A stretch of 64,000 nucleotides of DNA from Aselliscus stoliczkanus (GCA_033961575.1 CM066728.1:99896852-99960851); one strand, 5' to 3'. Positions 45,781 through 58,219 are shown, numbered from the stretch's first letter. The notes: generated by a model not told the origin, from the sequence alone. A program made the numbers and translations.

Positions 45781-46600
45781 TATTGCAATTGAAAGAGAAA
45801 ATAACCTCCCATACATGTACAGGTCATGTTGAATTCACACAAGAGATGCTACTTACAAGTGAGTGTGACATTTTGAAGATGATATGTCAAGTTTGGAAAA
45901 GCCCAGGGCATAGCAATGAAATGATCAAAGGCATGTACATTGTTGCTTTCATAGAGGATGTCATGGAAATTGCCAAAGTGTATTATGGGGTGAGCCAGAC
46001 TACGCTCCCACATTTTGACCCAGATAAATGATAGTTTTTCAGTCTTCTGTGAGGTGCCATATTAATACAATTGCAAAATGTGTCATTTGTATTAGTCTGG
46101 ATTGTCTAGGATGTAAGAGAGGATTAGATGCACAGGACATCTTTTAGGAAAGGCAAAAGGAACTAGAGAAATCTTGCAGAGACTTTAGACCATGCTGGAG
46201 GTCTGACACCTTAAAGAATAGAAGGAAAGGAAAGGCAGAATGGTTCTAAGAACATTCTAGTAAGTCTAGCAGGCAGTCTTTGAGCCAGTGTTACCATTTA
46301 GAGGAGTCTTTCTCAAGAGTGGCCTGTTTTAGTAAATCTGTCATGCTCCATCATTGTCCAGGAGCCACTGTGGGAAACATAACATCTACGTGAATGGGTC
46401 CAGGATCTCATAAGTCTCCAACTGAGGCCGCTAGTCATGGACTTGGGAGATCCGATAGGTGCGTTGTCATGACAATCAAATCATCTGACCCCACTCCACC
46501 CTTGCCCCAGGTTTGTATTTCCAATGAGGACATCACCACCAAATCTCCTCTGTGCAGAATTCCTGATTCTTTACTGAAGGATAGATTGAACGCTTAGGAG
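45781..46600. other. Mid-GC unassigned sequence
   Basis: The 82-codon frame at 45783-46031 (MQLKEKITSHTCTG...) lacks homologues I can recognise, splice sites or a poly(A) signal that would support a gene. 46080-46450 looks like old repeat-derived sequence (LTR-like), family unclear. Confidence 0.3.
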
Positions 46601-47044
46601 TCAAGATGGAATGAATATTTGATGTTATCTGACTAAAGCGCACCCATAGTGTGAATAGCATAACATATAGTTTGGATAAATTGACATAGATGTGCTTTAA
46701 ACACTATTCTAAGTAAGGAGGATCCCCTGAATTTATCTCAGTTAATATGAAATTTAAAAGTAAAAGTTCTTTAAGTGATTATATAGCAAAGTGCCACTAA
46801 CCATTTTTATGCTAGATTTTGAATGCATCTTTTTAATGTAGTATTTATCATGTTTTGCTTTTTTTTTTGAGGATTTAAAGCTATCTCAAAAACAATTTTA
46901 GATGATCTGTGTCCAAAGTAGCTCAGCTGCTGTAACTTCTGATAAAAACTATGTAGCTACACTTTCTTGTAAATACGGATTCAACTTCATAACTGATGGA
47001 AGCAGGGAGTAAAGACGAAGTTAAATGTGTTTCTCCTTTAAAAT
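46601..47044. other. No gene
   Basis: AT-rich. Confidence 0.45.
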
Positions 47045-47100
47045 TATATATATATATATTTATAAATGTATATTGTATGTATAATATAATAAATATAATA

Positions 47101-47132
<32 letters not shown>
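47045..47132. repeat. Two (TA)n arrays
   Basis: TA arrays at 47045-47060 and 47103-47132 separated by AT-rich DNA with TATAATATAATAAATATAATATG. Confidence 0.9.
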
Positions 47133-47138
<6 letters not shown>

Positions 47139-47164
47139 TTAGAGCAAATTGAGAGAAAGCTTTA

Positions 47165-47525
47165 AGAGCTATGGAGCTCTAATCATGGAGGGCAGGTGCT
47201 CTTTGTGCTTTGGTCTCAGGAAGACTGTCCTGTTTTGCTTCCATTCTTCAGCCCTGTGGGAGAAGGGCTGAAAGGATTCAGGACCTCTTGGGGCACAGCT
47301 AATCCACAGTGCCAGAAAAGACAAATTATCGCTTTGCAGAGCTGGGGAATAGTCACCAAAATGAATCACCCTTGCTAAGGTGGTAATGGCTGATTGCTGC
47401 TCGATAAGCAATTCCAAGGAGACTTTGTTTCCAACTGCCTGAAGGTTGAAGACAAAACATGAGAAAGAACTTCTGACTGACAGCCTGAATTCCCAGTGAG
47501 TCAGAGAACATTCTAATAAAAGACT
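47165..47525. other. Candidate conserved non-coding segment
   Basis: Repeat-free, GC-richer 360-bp block with GGTAATGGCTGATTGCTGC and GATAAGCAATTCCAAGGAG motifs of homeodomain/forkhead type. No coding signature (the 82-codon frame 47169-47417 minus and 60-codon frame 47196-47378 plus are both poor candidates). Confidence 0.25.
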
Positions 47526-47889
47526 ATTTTCTGATTAAGGTGAATTTGGATGATAAATAGGATTTAAAATTAATGCACTGCATATATATTCCTTATGAGC
47601 TTGTTCTAGGGGTATTATAGTATATTTTTATTAATTTTGAGTATACTTAATTTATTACATATTTTAATTAAAACACAAGAAATGGTGCATAATACCCTAT
47701 CAAGAGCTCAAACTATTATAAGGTCGGTATCCGACGTACTGAAAAGCAGTTTTTGAAAAGGCTCATGCTAGTTGACAAGCACATTTGCAAACTGGAATTT
47801 TGAACACACATTATTGGGCACTTAGGAGAGCTGCCCAAAGAAGGAAAGGAAAATCAGATTGAAACTTTTGAACAGAAAAACAATGCACA

Positions 47890-48340
47890 GGGCCAGCTGA
47901 GTGGCATGTTGGTTAGGAGTTGGCTTGGGAAGCCAGCTCTGAGCAGCAGGGCCCTGGTTCAGATCCCACATGAGGGCCAGTGCCACTGTACCCTCTATAG
48001 CTAAGATGGTGAACAACAGCTTGACCTGGAGTTGGACTGCAGTGAGCTGCCATAACCTACCATGAGTGGCTGGTAGCCTTCGTGAGCTGCTGTGAACTTT
48101 CCTGAGCTACCACGAGCTACTGTGAGCCGCCGTGAGCCGCCGTCCAATGGTCAGCAAGCGACTGCCTCATCAGGAAGAGCGCAATGATGATACCAACATG
48201 GGCCAGTGAAGCAACGTCCTCCACAACTAGACTGAAGAACAAAAGGACAGCAACTTGTCTGTTCCCCTTCCCCAATTCCCCAAGACTGTCCCCCGCCCCA
48301 ATTCGCCAATAAAATCTTAAAAGAATAATAATAAATAAAT
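47890..48340 (+). repeat. Long-form tRNA-derived SINE (about 430 bp)
   Basis: Head GGGCCAGCTGAGTGGC with B-box-like GGTTCAGATCCC, then 'CTCTATAGCTAAGATGG', a run of GTGAGCTGCC-type 10-bp units (48030-48145), 'AAGAGCGCAATGATGATACCAACATGGGCCAGTGAAGC', 'CTGTTCCCCTTCCCCAATTCC' and a terminal AATAAAATCTTAA. The same body is present on the minus strand at 29911-30305. Confidence 0.92.
48030..48145 (+). repeat. GTGAGCTGCC-type short tandem units inside the SINE
   Basis: Imperfect tandem copies such as GTGAGCTGCC, GTGAGCCGCC, CTGAGCTACC and ATGAGTGGCT are spaced about 10-12 bp apart. It gives this SINE a built-in minisatellite. Confidence 0.75.
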
Positions 48341-48844
48341 GTTATATATATATATTGAAGTCATGTCTGCAGGAGAGAAGTATGTATTTTAGTGGAGAGG
48401 TAAAAGGCCCAGATAAATCACTTTCCTCTTGTGTATGACCTCCTTTCAATGATTAGGAAAAAAAAAATCAAATAGAAAAATAACCTCATTATTATTTGTG
48501 GTGTATTTAGGAAAGTAGAAAGAAAAGAATTATAAATGTTACATAAGATGGGTCCTTCACATTAGTGTTTATAATTAAAGCTATTTTCTAATGTTACCCA
48601 ATTTTGTAAATTACAGCTCGTTCTGTTATAACATGATGTTCAGCAAGAGAGATGTCTGAATAATATAAAAGTACAGATTGCATCAGTGGTATCAACATTA
48701 AGAACATTAGGTTTCTATTCATTTATAGAAGAATTACATTAAATTAAGGTAACAATAGGCATTTAAATGAATGAATGATCAATGAAGATTTTTATTGCAT
48801 GTATGTGGTAACTGGAAGGGCTTGGTTGGGTATTGAGGTAACAT

Positions 48845-48975
48845 AACGTGGAGTTAAATCCTCTATTTACCACATAATCCCTATCTGGATGCTGTCAAAA
48901 TTCTGTTTTTCTAACTAAGCTACTATTTTCCTATCTATAAAATGGGGCTAATGATATCATTAGTGTAAGAGATTC
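48845..48975 (+). repeat. MIR SINE
   Basis: Contains 'TACTATTTTCCTATCTATAAAATGGGGCTAATGATATC', the central MIR phrase in sense. Confidence 0.75.
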
Positions 48976-49760
48976 TGGGGGGGTGGAAATAAATCGACAT
49001 CAATTTTGCAAGACATCAGCAGACATGTACTACATATCTAACAATTGTTTCCCTCTGGGTTGCTGAATAAGTTCAAGTGCTACCTTATAAGTTTATTTTA
49101 AAGCCACTTTCTAGTTAACTTAAGTTCCGAGCTTCTGCTTTATAAAAGAGATGAGCAGTCCTCATTGCTTCCTCTTTCACTACCAGATTAAAACTTGCTG
49201 GGTTACTTTCCAGTGCTGCAGAAAAATTTGAAATGTCATAGGAAAAGGACACCCAAATTAAAGAGGTTATCTCACTATTAGCCATCTTGTAGCAGCATAG
49301 CTAGATGGCAGAACTCTGTCACTGAGTTCCCCATTTTCACATGGGGCTTGCATATCATGACCATTATATGTTGACAGTATTAAATCTTATTTTTCATTTG
49401 CCAAAACTGAATTTTTAATATCAGCTGGTCAAAACATATATTTTGAACTCTTGCAAAGTGATATCGTCCAACTCATACAGTTTAAAATATTAAAAACAAA
49501 TAAGATGCAAGAAATAATTGGGTGTGCTGAAAAGCGAAACCCTCAGCCTCAGTCACATTGTCTCTTCAGGCACTTGGAGCAGAAATTCTTTCCAAAAAGC
49601 CAGATGTTGTATCAATTATACAGACAGCTATAAGAAGCACTCAGAAAAATTTATGGGTGAAGGATCTGTGGGTGTAACGTCACTTTAACCCTTAAATCAA
49701 CAACGGGTTGCTGTAGATGTTGCTAATACTGAAAATAAGATATTCGCTACAAAATCATTT
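48976..49760. other. No gene
   Basis: AT-rich unique DNA. Confidence 0.45.
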
Positions 49761-49762
49761 AT

Positions 49763-50105
49763 ACGCTTTTATTGATTCATTCATCAAATGCTTATTGGAT
49801 GTTTCTTATGTGGGAAGCTTAAATCTAAGCACTTGATACATCAGTGAACATTAAACACAGTTACTGCTCTCGCGGGGTTCACATTTTAGTAGAGGGAAAC
49901 AGAAAATAAACAACACAAATACACACACAATATAGTGTAAGAAACTTACACAATATGTTAGAAGGAAATAAATGTCAGAAAATAAAGAGATATAGTTGGG
50001 CTAAAGGTTGTGTTGGGAGCTGCAATTTTAAATATTAATAGATTGGTCCAGGCAAGCCTCATTGAGATGTTGACATTTAAGCCAAGATTTGATGGAAATG
50101 AGCTT
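49763..50105 (-). mobile_element. L2 LINE 3' end, antisense
   Basis: 'TTGATTCATTCATCAAATGCTTATTGG', 'GCACTTGATACATCAGTGAACATTAAACAC', 'TACTGCTCTCGCGGGGTTCACATTTTAGTAGAGG', 'GTTGACATTTAAGCCAAG'. The order is that of the L2 3' end in reverse. Confidence 0.75.
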
Positions 50106-52115
50106 GAAACTCTCCTTTTTTCCCTTTTCCAAAATGAAAAGATTTAGAAATCCTTTGAGATACTCTAAATTTTCTTCCTGTTCTTTTACGCTGTTTCATT
50201 ATAAAGAGCTAAAATTTTGCAAAGAAAGAGTATCTTTGAGCCAAATAATAGTTTGAATGGCTCAGGTAAATAGTTTAGTTTTGAAAACTATTACTTCTTC
50301 CTCTTTTTCTTTTATTTTTTCCCCACAAATTCTAGGCTGCCTCCTTATGTATTATTTTTTTGTCAGAATCTTGAACTGTCTGCCTCCACACAGTCCATGA
50401 ATAATAATATAGATTCTTAAAGTGATCTCATATAGCTAAAACCCAAGAAGTCATGAAATTCAGCAGTGTCAATTTGTCAATGCACAAGGAATGCCCATGA
50501 TATAAAAGCCTGTACAAGACAAGTAATACATGATAGCATTTGCTTATATTGGCAAGCTGGAGATGGTACCTTAACAATATGTAAGTAGCTTTATGAAGTG
50601 ATAGTATAGTTAATTATTTTGTTGACTTTGATAATCAGAAAGTAGAATATATTTTACATAGGGAAATAGAATTGTTTTGTGTTATTATAGTTTACTAGCA
50701 ATGATATTGTTGGAAATAAAAATATCTGGGACTTTGATATCTGAATTAATTGAAATGAAACATATCAGAAAATGTATTAAAATCATTACTTTTGACTTTG
50801 TTTTTCGTTTTTTGCTTCTGTATACCAAAATGAAATATTGGGTGCTACCTTTCATGTATAACCAGTAAGAGGTATTATTATGAGATACATTTTTTAACTT
50901 AAAAGAAATTGTTTTCTAATGTAAGAGTCAATATTAAAAGATCAATAAATGAAGGGAACTCTTTATGAGTTCTTGTCTCATCCATTGAAAACCACTTATC
51001 TGAATATAAAAGCTTTAGGTAACAGGTCAATTTTTGATTTGAAGCCAGACTTCCCTATTTCTTCTCTTGGGCTGGGTTAACTGTGTTGGAAGGATATGTC
51101 AGGGTGGCTTGCTTGGCCAAATGTGGCACTTTTTAAAAACCATGAATGCTGCTGTGCATGGTACTATATGTGACAATGTGAGAATCTAATTTTATATACC
51201 ACAATTTCAACCTTATTATATTGTCTCTAGATCATTTCTTCTTAAAGGATCAGATATTTAGTTGAAAATATGCTACACTGTTTGTTCTACGTTAAGTTAC
51301 TTAATATGATTTCTAAGCTGAGTTAATGTATTCTGACTTTTCTTTTGAAAATTAGATATCCACAATAGAGTGTTATTATGAAAGAATAACATCCATTAAA
51401 TATATAGATAAATAGCTAAAACATTGTATCTCATAATCCTTGTGTATTTCTGATGCTTGATATTACATCCTTTTCATGTCTTTACTTAATATGAATACAT
51501 AGCCCAAGAAATTCTCTGCAATAATATACTGTTTTATCTTTTATCTGATGTCTGCTGATCAAACACTTTTTGTTTCATCAATAAGATGAAAAGATTTTCC
51601 ATGTGTTATTCTTAATTTAAAAAATAAACCAGTATATTCTAAAGATTAGAGGCAAAAAGGCAGAGATTGCAGAATATATAATGAATTCTGCGTATTTATT
51701 AGGGTGTGCATTGCATATGAGCTTGGATCACATTGCACTAAAATTTGACCTTTTGTCTTGAGAAAGGCAGAGTAGTATGTAAAAAGACTTATCCCCAAAG
51801 CAGTGATGATTGGTGGAGATGTTGGTGATAAGGTGATAATATAAGAGTAAAAGAAATTCAAAATAACCTTTAGAAATGATGGTTGCTCTTTCTGTCACTA
51901 CCAAACCCAACTTCTATTATTTTACATGTAGTACAAGCTAGGAAATCAGAGTACATAAAAATATCAACTAAGTCTTTTCCATTTTTGATAATTACATGAT
52001 AGCTAATCAGTGACTAATGTTTTCAAATATTAATACAAATCTCCATAACAGAGTACAACATTGATATAGATCAAATATTTTCTGAAAAATAATTCTATTC
52101 ATTTAAGGAAAAAAA

Positions 52116-52120
<5 letters not shown>
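50106..52120. other. No gene
   Basis: AT-rich, no recognised repeat. The frames 51646-51910 (minus) are unsupported. Confidence 0.5.

Positions 52121-52157
<37 letters not shown>
52121..52157. repeat. (TA)n microsatellite
   Basis: TA array of about 18 units. Confidence 0.96.
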
Positions 52158-52160
<3 letters not shown>

Positions 52161-52865
52161 CTGAACATCACATCAGAAAGAAAAAGTAAAAGTTTCAAGA
52201 TGTGTGTCAGTGGTGAGCTTTTGTTTTGATTTTGTTTGTTGAGGATGAAGGTCCAGGAAGAATGGTTGGTTATTGTCTCTGCTTCTAGAGAAAAGAGGCC
52301 TGTAAAAAAGTGTGTCACATTTCATGTTCCCTAAAAAACTACTTGTGTCTGGAGGCTAACAATGCCAAATTCCTTTTGTCTCTTCCTGTAATAGTGCTGC
52401 CCACTTTGTGTTGTTTTGTATTCCACTGTGAATTCTGACTTTTTTTAAGCTTTCTTCTCATTACGGTTCAGATTCCTTCATTTCCTCCACTACACTCTGG
52501 TCACCTGATTGAAGTTTCTCCCTGGAGCTCAGTTCATGTCAGGGTTTTCCTATATTTGTCACAGCAAAACATGGTCTCTCCCCAAATGTACCCTGCCAAG
52601 TTATCTCACTCCTCATAATCAACATAAACTGATAAGGAGGGAAAAAGATCTTTTGCCTAGCTTCTCAGAAGCACTAAGACTTCAATAATCTTGTATTAAT
52701 TGGTTTGAAGATTTTATTCTGATGCCTCCTTCCAACCTACAGTTTTTATCAATATTTTCTCTTATGTTGTAATTGTGTACAGGAAAAAGATTTGCCTACA
52801 TGTTTACTTTTGGATATTATAATTAAGCAATTAATAGATGCCTTTTGTAGTCCATGAGTTTTTTG
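52158..52865. other. No gene
   Basis: Unique DNA. 52430-52620 is GC-richer but has no exon-like frame. Confidence 0.45.
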
Positions 52866-52869
52866 CTCC

Positions 52870-52995
52870 ATGTTATATGACCTCATTTCATATCCAAACA
52901 TGCTTGAGAGGAAGGTTAGGTGACGAAAAAATATTGTGTAATTGGCTGATAGTCACACATTCACTAATGGATCTAGACTAAATGGGGCAGAGGTC
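52870..52995 (-). repeat. MIR SINE, antisense
   Basis: 'ATGCTTGAGAGGAAGGTTAGGTGACG', 'TGATAGTCACACATTCACTAATGG' are MIR reverse-orientation phrases. Confidence 0.6.
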
Positions 52996-53144
52996 CCTTT
53001 TTTGTCATATGGCAGCAATACATTTTTATTCAAAGAATCTGTTGGTAATGCATAAGTTTATTCATATGCTCACCATTGTGTTAAAATCACATCCAATATT
53101 ACATTTAATTGTTTTCTCTCTAAAAGCCTCCCCTGTCTAATACA

Positions 53145-53280
53145 GATCTTATAAGCACTGTGCCTCAGCTTTCTTATTTCTAAGATAGGGATTTGTTAAA
53201 AGTAAATGCAATTACTTTTTAAAATGTGCTTTCAAAATGTAAAGTCATCAATAAATGTAGACTGGTGTTAATATCTTTTC
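53145..53280 (+). repeat. MIR SINE 3' part
   Basis: 'TGCCTCAGCTTTCTTATTTCTAAGATAGGG' then 'AATGTAAAGTCATCAATAAATGTAGAC' is MIR-like in sense. Confidence 0.7.
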
Positions 53281-53339
53281 TGATGCCTGTTTTACTGTTT
53301 TCACTACATATTTTTTAATTGTTTAATTATGCACTTTAA

Positions 53340-53840
53340 TTTTCATTTGTTCGTTGAACAAATATTTACTGATATCTAGTATGTTTCAGATAATCTAGGT
53401 ATTAGGGATGTAGCAATGAAAAACAAAGAAAAGATTCCTGTGTATTCCAGTGGTATAACTTAGAAAATAATTTAAAAAAAAAAAATAAGTTGAAGCAGGT
53501 ATAGATCAGATTATGAAGTATAATGAACAATAAAATGGCTCTGAGGCTTAGGGAGTGATAGGGTACTGGAAGTTTTCAATTTTGAATAAGCAGTAATCAA
53601 AGAGAAATCAAAAGGAATCAGGAAGCCAAGCCAGGAAGCTATCATCCATTGGCCAAGCAAGAAAGGGTGATGGCATTGACCAAAATGGCAGTTGTGTCAG
53701 CGAAAGGCAAACTCTTAATGTGTTTTGAAGACACAGATGACAGTATGTGCTGCTGGGTTTGATGTCGGTGAGAGAAAGAGAGGAGCCTAGAAGAACTGCA
53801 AAGCTTTAGGTATGGAAAGATGAAAGAGTGGAGTTGCCCT
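53340..53840 (-). mobile_element. L2 LINE fragment, antisense
   Basis: 'TTCGTTGAACAAATATTTACTGATATCTAGTATG' through 'GCATTGACCAAAATGGCAG' and 'GATGTCGGTGAGAGAAAGAGAGG', in L2 reverse order. Confidence 0.7.
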
Positions 53841-53999
53841 TTCTACTGAGATTCAAGAGCCCTTTGTGTGTGTATGTGTGTGATGATGGTGGTGTGTGCA
53901 TTGGGGTGTGGCAGAAATCGGCAGTCACTTTTAATGATAAATTTAATTATTACATATAAACATAAAATCTTATTTCTACCTTCCTTCACCTCATAAATA

Positions 54000-54620
54000 C
54001 TTAGTTGTCAGGATTTTGGTTCCACATTTCTAATGTCCCTGGAACCCATGTTCCCTTCTATTCTCATTGGCTGATGTTAATCTTCAGTCTTTGTTACCTG
54101 AGTTATTAAAACAGCCTCTGAGTCATCTCTATGCTACTAATCATGACTCTAGCACCTTCTAAGCATGGACATTAGCTACATACCTTTGAAATGCAGTAGC
54201 GATTGTGTCACTATGCCTCCCAAAGATTTTCAGATTATCCTTGCCTCTCCCTGCCTGCCCTTTTTCCTGTCCTGGAACTCAGCATATTCCAAAATCTGAC
54301 CTCATACACTCATCTTTTAAGTTCATTTGATATCCTTCTCATCATAAATTAAATTCTATAAACTGGACTCCCTTATGTCAGGAAAAGCTGACTTTCTACT
54401 TACCTTTCAATCCATATTCATTTGACCAAACCCCTTTTAATTTAAGATATAATTTCAATTTTCTCTCCTTAAAGCCATCCTAAATTCCCTCTACCAATGT
54501 GGAGGAATAGATCTTTACTCATCCTTAATTTTTACGTTTTTCATAAGAACTATATCTGTCCGTGTGTTTAAATTGTATCCTCCCTACAAAGTGATAGCTC
54601 CAGAAAGATCCTGCTTGGGT
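54000..54620 (+). mobile_element. L2 LINE fragment, sense
   Basis: 'GTTATTAAAACAGCCTCTGAGTC', 'GTCACTATGCCTCCCAAAG', 'TTTAAGATATAATTTCAATTTTCTCTCC', 'GTGTTTAAATTGTATCC' follow L2 order; CT-rich strand. No intact frame. Confidence 0.65.
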
Positions 54621-55624
54621 AGATGAGATAATCATTCCAGGTAGAGAGATGGACCCTTTAGGTTCAAAGTGTGCACTTTGCTGCATGACACTGTAGGATG
54701 CACTGCCTCTTATGTCACTAGCCTAACTTATATGGAAGGAATGAAATTATTCATAATCTCAATAAGACAATATTACCTTTAAAAATTATAAAGCTATTTT
54801 GATCCCATATACTTGTAAATGTGCCCATACATCAAAGAATTTCCTATCAGTGTCACTATGCCTGTATGTCTTGAGGCAAATTCTCATACCTATAATATAG
54901 AGATGTAACAAATTTTGGATGTGGTTTATTTTTCTTAGATAATAGTCCTCATACTGGTCAAAGGGAGGTAGGACTTAAGTGCTTGCCAGGAATGACCTTT
55001 TATTGCAAGAATTATTTTAAATGTCTATTCTTATGACCAAAGCCTTAGTTTAAAAGGAGTAAAAATCAATAAATCCACTTAGGGATGTTAAAAAGTCAAA
55101 GTGTATGATATAATTGGAACAGTTGGGTAAGATGGAAAGAGACTGTGTTAATCCTGAGAGTAAAAATTATCAATCGTCCTGCAGTTTTAAATGTCACTAG
55201 GGCCAAATCTGAAGAGTAGAAAGCCTTTGAATAAGGATCCAAATTAAACATTCTAATTTAAAAGTAATACAGTTCTCGGAATGCTTGAGCTCAAATTCAT
55301 TGAGTAGAAATGAAGTAATCATGTTTAGAAAGAAACTCAGATAGTAAGAGTGCTGCCTAAAGGGTTTAACTAAACAAAAACAAACTTCACCCGCTGCAGA
55401 CTGGAACTTGTTGGGCCAAAGGACCTGCAGGCATCCACAACCACCCTTCTCTAGGTCTCTGTGGGGTGCACACTTGACCTACAGGGTACCTGGAAACTCT
55501 GCAGGGCTGTCCATTGCAGGCTTCTCTTACACACCCTTCCATTTTACCTTTATGGGACAAGTCTGAGAAAGTTTTTAGAAGCTAAGTAAAAACACTATGC
55601 ATTTGAACACCAACTACCTGAGCT
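54621..55624. other. No gene
   Basis: 55390-55540 is somewhat GC-rich and unassigned. Nothing else. Confidence 0.4.
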
Positions 55625-55638
55625 GAGATTCCAAATAT

Positions 55639-55700
<62 letters not shown>

Positions 55701-55808
55701 GAGGGTAGTGTCACTGGCCCTCATATGTGGGAACCGAACCAGGGCCGCTGGCTTCCCAAGCCAGCGCTTAACCACCACGCCACTTGGCTGGCCCCAGAGA
55801 TTCCAAAT
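55625..55808 (-). repeat. Short tRNA-derived SINE with (ATTT)n tail and 12-bp TSD
   Basis: GAGATTCCAAAT at 55625-55636 and 55797-55808 flanks an (ATTT)n tail (55637-55700, about 64 bp) and the SINE body 55701-55796 (GAGGGTAGTGTCACTGGCCC ... TTGGCTGGCCCC). Confidence 0.95.
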
Positions 55809-56225
55809 CTTTAAATATGTTACTGAGAATATCAGATACATAGACCTGTGGAAGGGCAGGAAGTTTGGCTCAGCTGCAGCTCCTCCAGTAGGAGGGGAGG
55901 AGGGCCCCCAGTCTCAAATGTCCCATCGTTGTCGGGGCAAGTGCCCAGGAGTCATGCTGGACAACCCTGATTGTCTGCCTCATCTCCTAAGTGCTCTGAG
56001 GAAATGCCAGAGTCAAAGTTGGTGTCTCGTAATAATAACCAATCTGCACAATGAAGGAGAAATGCATTAGTGTTATCGTTATTGAATCTACATTCAGCTT
56101 TTCAAAAAAGAAAAAAATCCATTTCACATCATCATTGACCCAAACAGGTGAAAAGACTTACAAATATTCACTCAGTGATCATATCAGTCAGAACTTTGGC
56201 CTTTTTGGTCTTTTCTATATAAGGA

Positions 56226-56230
<5 letters not shown>
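55809..56230. other. No gene
   Basis: The 123-codon frame at 55699-56070 starts inside the SINE and has no support. Confidence 0.4.

Positions 56231-56310
<80 letters not shown>
56231..56310. repeat. (GA)40 microsatellite, 80 bp, pure
   Basis: Uninterrupted GA. GA tracts can form intramolecular triplex (H-DNA) and GAGA-factor-like sites. The RERERE and LSLSLS reading frames are repeat translations. Confidence 0.98.
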
Positions 56311-56312
<2 letters not shown>

Positions 56313-56503
56313 AGGGGTGGGAGGGAAGAAAGAAGAAAAGAGAAAATAACAAAAATGACTCCTCATATAGGTACTATGGGAGGTAAAAAAATAAATACAT
56401 TTTCTCCCACCTTCTAAGTTCTTTAGCTGTGATAATAACCAAATTAACAGAAGAAAATGTATATAGTTCATTACCTTGCATATGCCATGGGTATCATAAG
56501 ATA

Positions 56504-56721
56504 TGAGACCCAAAACCCCTGGGACAGGTGAGGTTTACAGGCCTTTATTGACAAAGGAGAAGGAGGCAGGAGTCTGAGATTTTGAAGCAAATAGGCAATT
56601 TGCAAGTGTTTGAGGAGGAGCAGAACACATTGCAGGAAAATTCCTGCGGGATAATCTAAAAATAGTGGGACACAGGGGTATCCAGTTAGCAGGCCCCTGC
56701 TGGGCGCCTTTCTCGCTATCA
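56504..56721 (-). mobile_element. Possible short retroviral LTR, antisense
   Basis: A TG...CA stretch of 218 bp. On the minus strand, AATAAAGGCC (plus strand TTTATTGAC... at about 56540-56546) lies some 40 bp before the end 'GGGTTTTGGGTCTCA', as in an LTR R/U5. No clear TSD: the hexamer TATCAT at 56492-56497 and 56717-56722 nearly frames it but does not match TG...CA boundaries. Tentative. Confidence 0.4.
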
Positions 56722-58105
56722 TTCTAAGGTGAATATGTTAAAATTGTGTTGATGGAACAAGCCTTTCCATTTGAATCCCTTAGGAAGAAAAGGGAACATG
56801 TCAAAGGTTCTTTCTGTATCTTCAGTTTCTTCACAACCAGCTTAAAGCCAATATTGCAAAAGGCACTGTTTTTACAGTGGCAAAACTTTGGTTCGCTTCA
56901 ATGCTCTATTTTATTATATATAAAAAAGTCAAAAAAGAGGATTATTCAAATTCTAGAAATCCAGGACTTTATTATGCTATGCTTGAGTTTCCCAAAGAGT
57001 AGATAAAAGTTAGAGAAAAATACTTTCTATCCTTAATCTTTAAGTTATCTTCAATCTTAGCTTTAGTCCAAATTTGTGTATCCCTGGGCCAGAAATTTGC
57101 AAAATGTACATGTAAAATATTAGCATTATGATATGCCAGTATTAATAACACCTTCTCATGAAACACCTTTTGTAGAACTCTGTAGGAAACTAATATTTTA
57201 CTTATGATTTGATCATTGTCCTCCTATAATATGTTGACAATCCTCAAAAGATTCACCTTTTGATTGTTTAACTATACTACACGAGACAGTTACTTCAGCA
57301 ACAGGTTATTTATTGGAAAATTTTGATAATTAACATAAACATTCATTAGTAATATTTTGTTTTCTCATACAGAAGTGATATAACTCAGATACAGTACAAC
57401 AAAAAATAAATTTCTTTTATGACAAATATCTATTATCACTTTATTTTTAATTCCTTTTGATTTGGGGGTTGCTAAGATAAAGCTGTTATTCATTATCTGT
57501 ACCTGAATTTTAGTTGCAAATTATCTAACTTTGAGAAATGATATTGATCTTAGCAGATATGACTGCACTAAAATATCCAGAATCTATTATAGTGCCAAAG
57601 TCGTGTGTTATCTGAAACATGCATACATTAGCTTTATGAGGTTAATTACTTCTCAGAAGCTACTATAGTATATAAATAAACTCAAATCAAGGGTTACCTT
57701 TTGTCAGTATTTTTTTTCTAGAGATGATTTAGAAAAATGTTTAAGATGATATTTGTTTAATTTTGTATCAGTTGTTACTTTTAATGCTCTTTGTATATGT
57801 TGATCACATATGTAGTTTAATCAAACAGAAACTTTCATAAGTTAAAAGTTTCAAAATGCAGATATTGGAACTACCTGAAATTCAATATGACTTCAAAAGA
57901 AATAGATCAATAATGGTCTGCTATTTGTGTGCCTTTGTTCATCTGCTTTGTTCCTGACAGAAAACTCTGTGTGTTCCCTGTCTGGGATCTACATGCATTA
58001 TTTAAGCCCCACTGCATTTGTAATCCTCACAGACGCCTTCAGGAATGTTTTCTCACTATTAGATCCTATTTTAGGGGTTATTAAAGCAGTTTATATTTAT
58101 AGGGA
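56722..58105. other. No gene; AT-rich DNA
   Basis: Nothing recognised. Frames at 56746-57006 and 57927-58136 are unsupported. Confidence 0.45.
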
Positions 58106-58109
58106 TAAA

Positions 58110-58219
58110 TATATGTCACTGCCAACAGAGAATTAGGAAGTTTACATACATTAGTAAGCATTCAGTTCTTTAAACATCTTGGAGTAGCTCTTATTATTTC
58201 TAAATTGGAATAATGTGGA
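58110..58219 (-). repeat. MIR-like fragment, one of a similar pair
   Basis: Shares about 84 percent identity by eye with 60450-60561: 'AGTTTACATACATTAGTAAGCATTCAGTTC' against 'AGTTTACATACCTTAGTATGTATTCAGTTC'. The core reads like a reversed MIR 3' end. Confidence 0.55.

Noticed and set aside
45783..46031. 82-codon frame MQLKEKITSH... as a small protein
   Set aside because: No recognised family, splice signal or transcript evidence; similar lengths are expected by chance.
56051..56513. Frames with RERERE or LSLSLS repeats
   Set aside because: Translation of the (GA)40 array; no other support.
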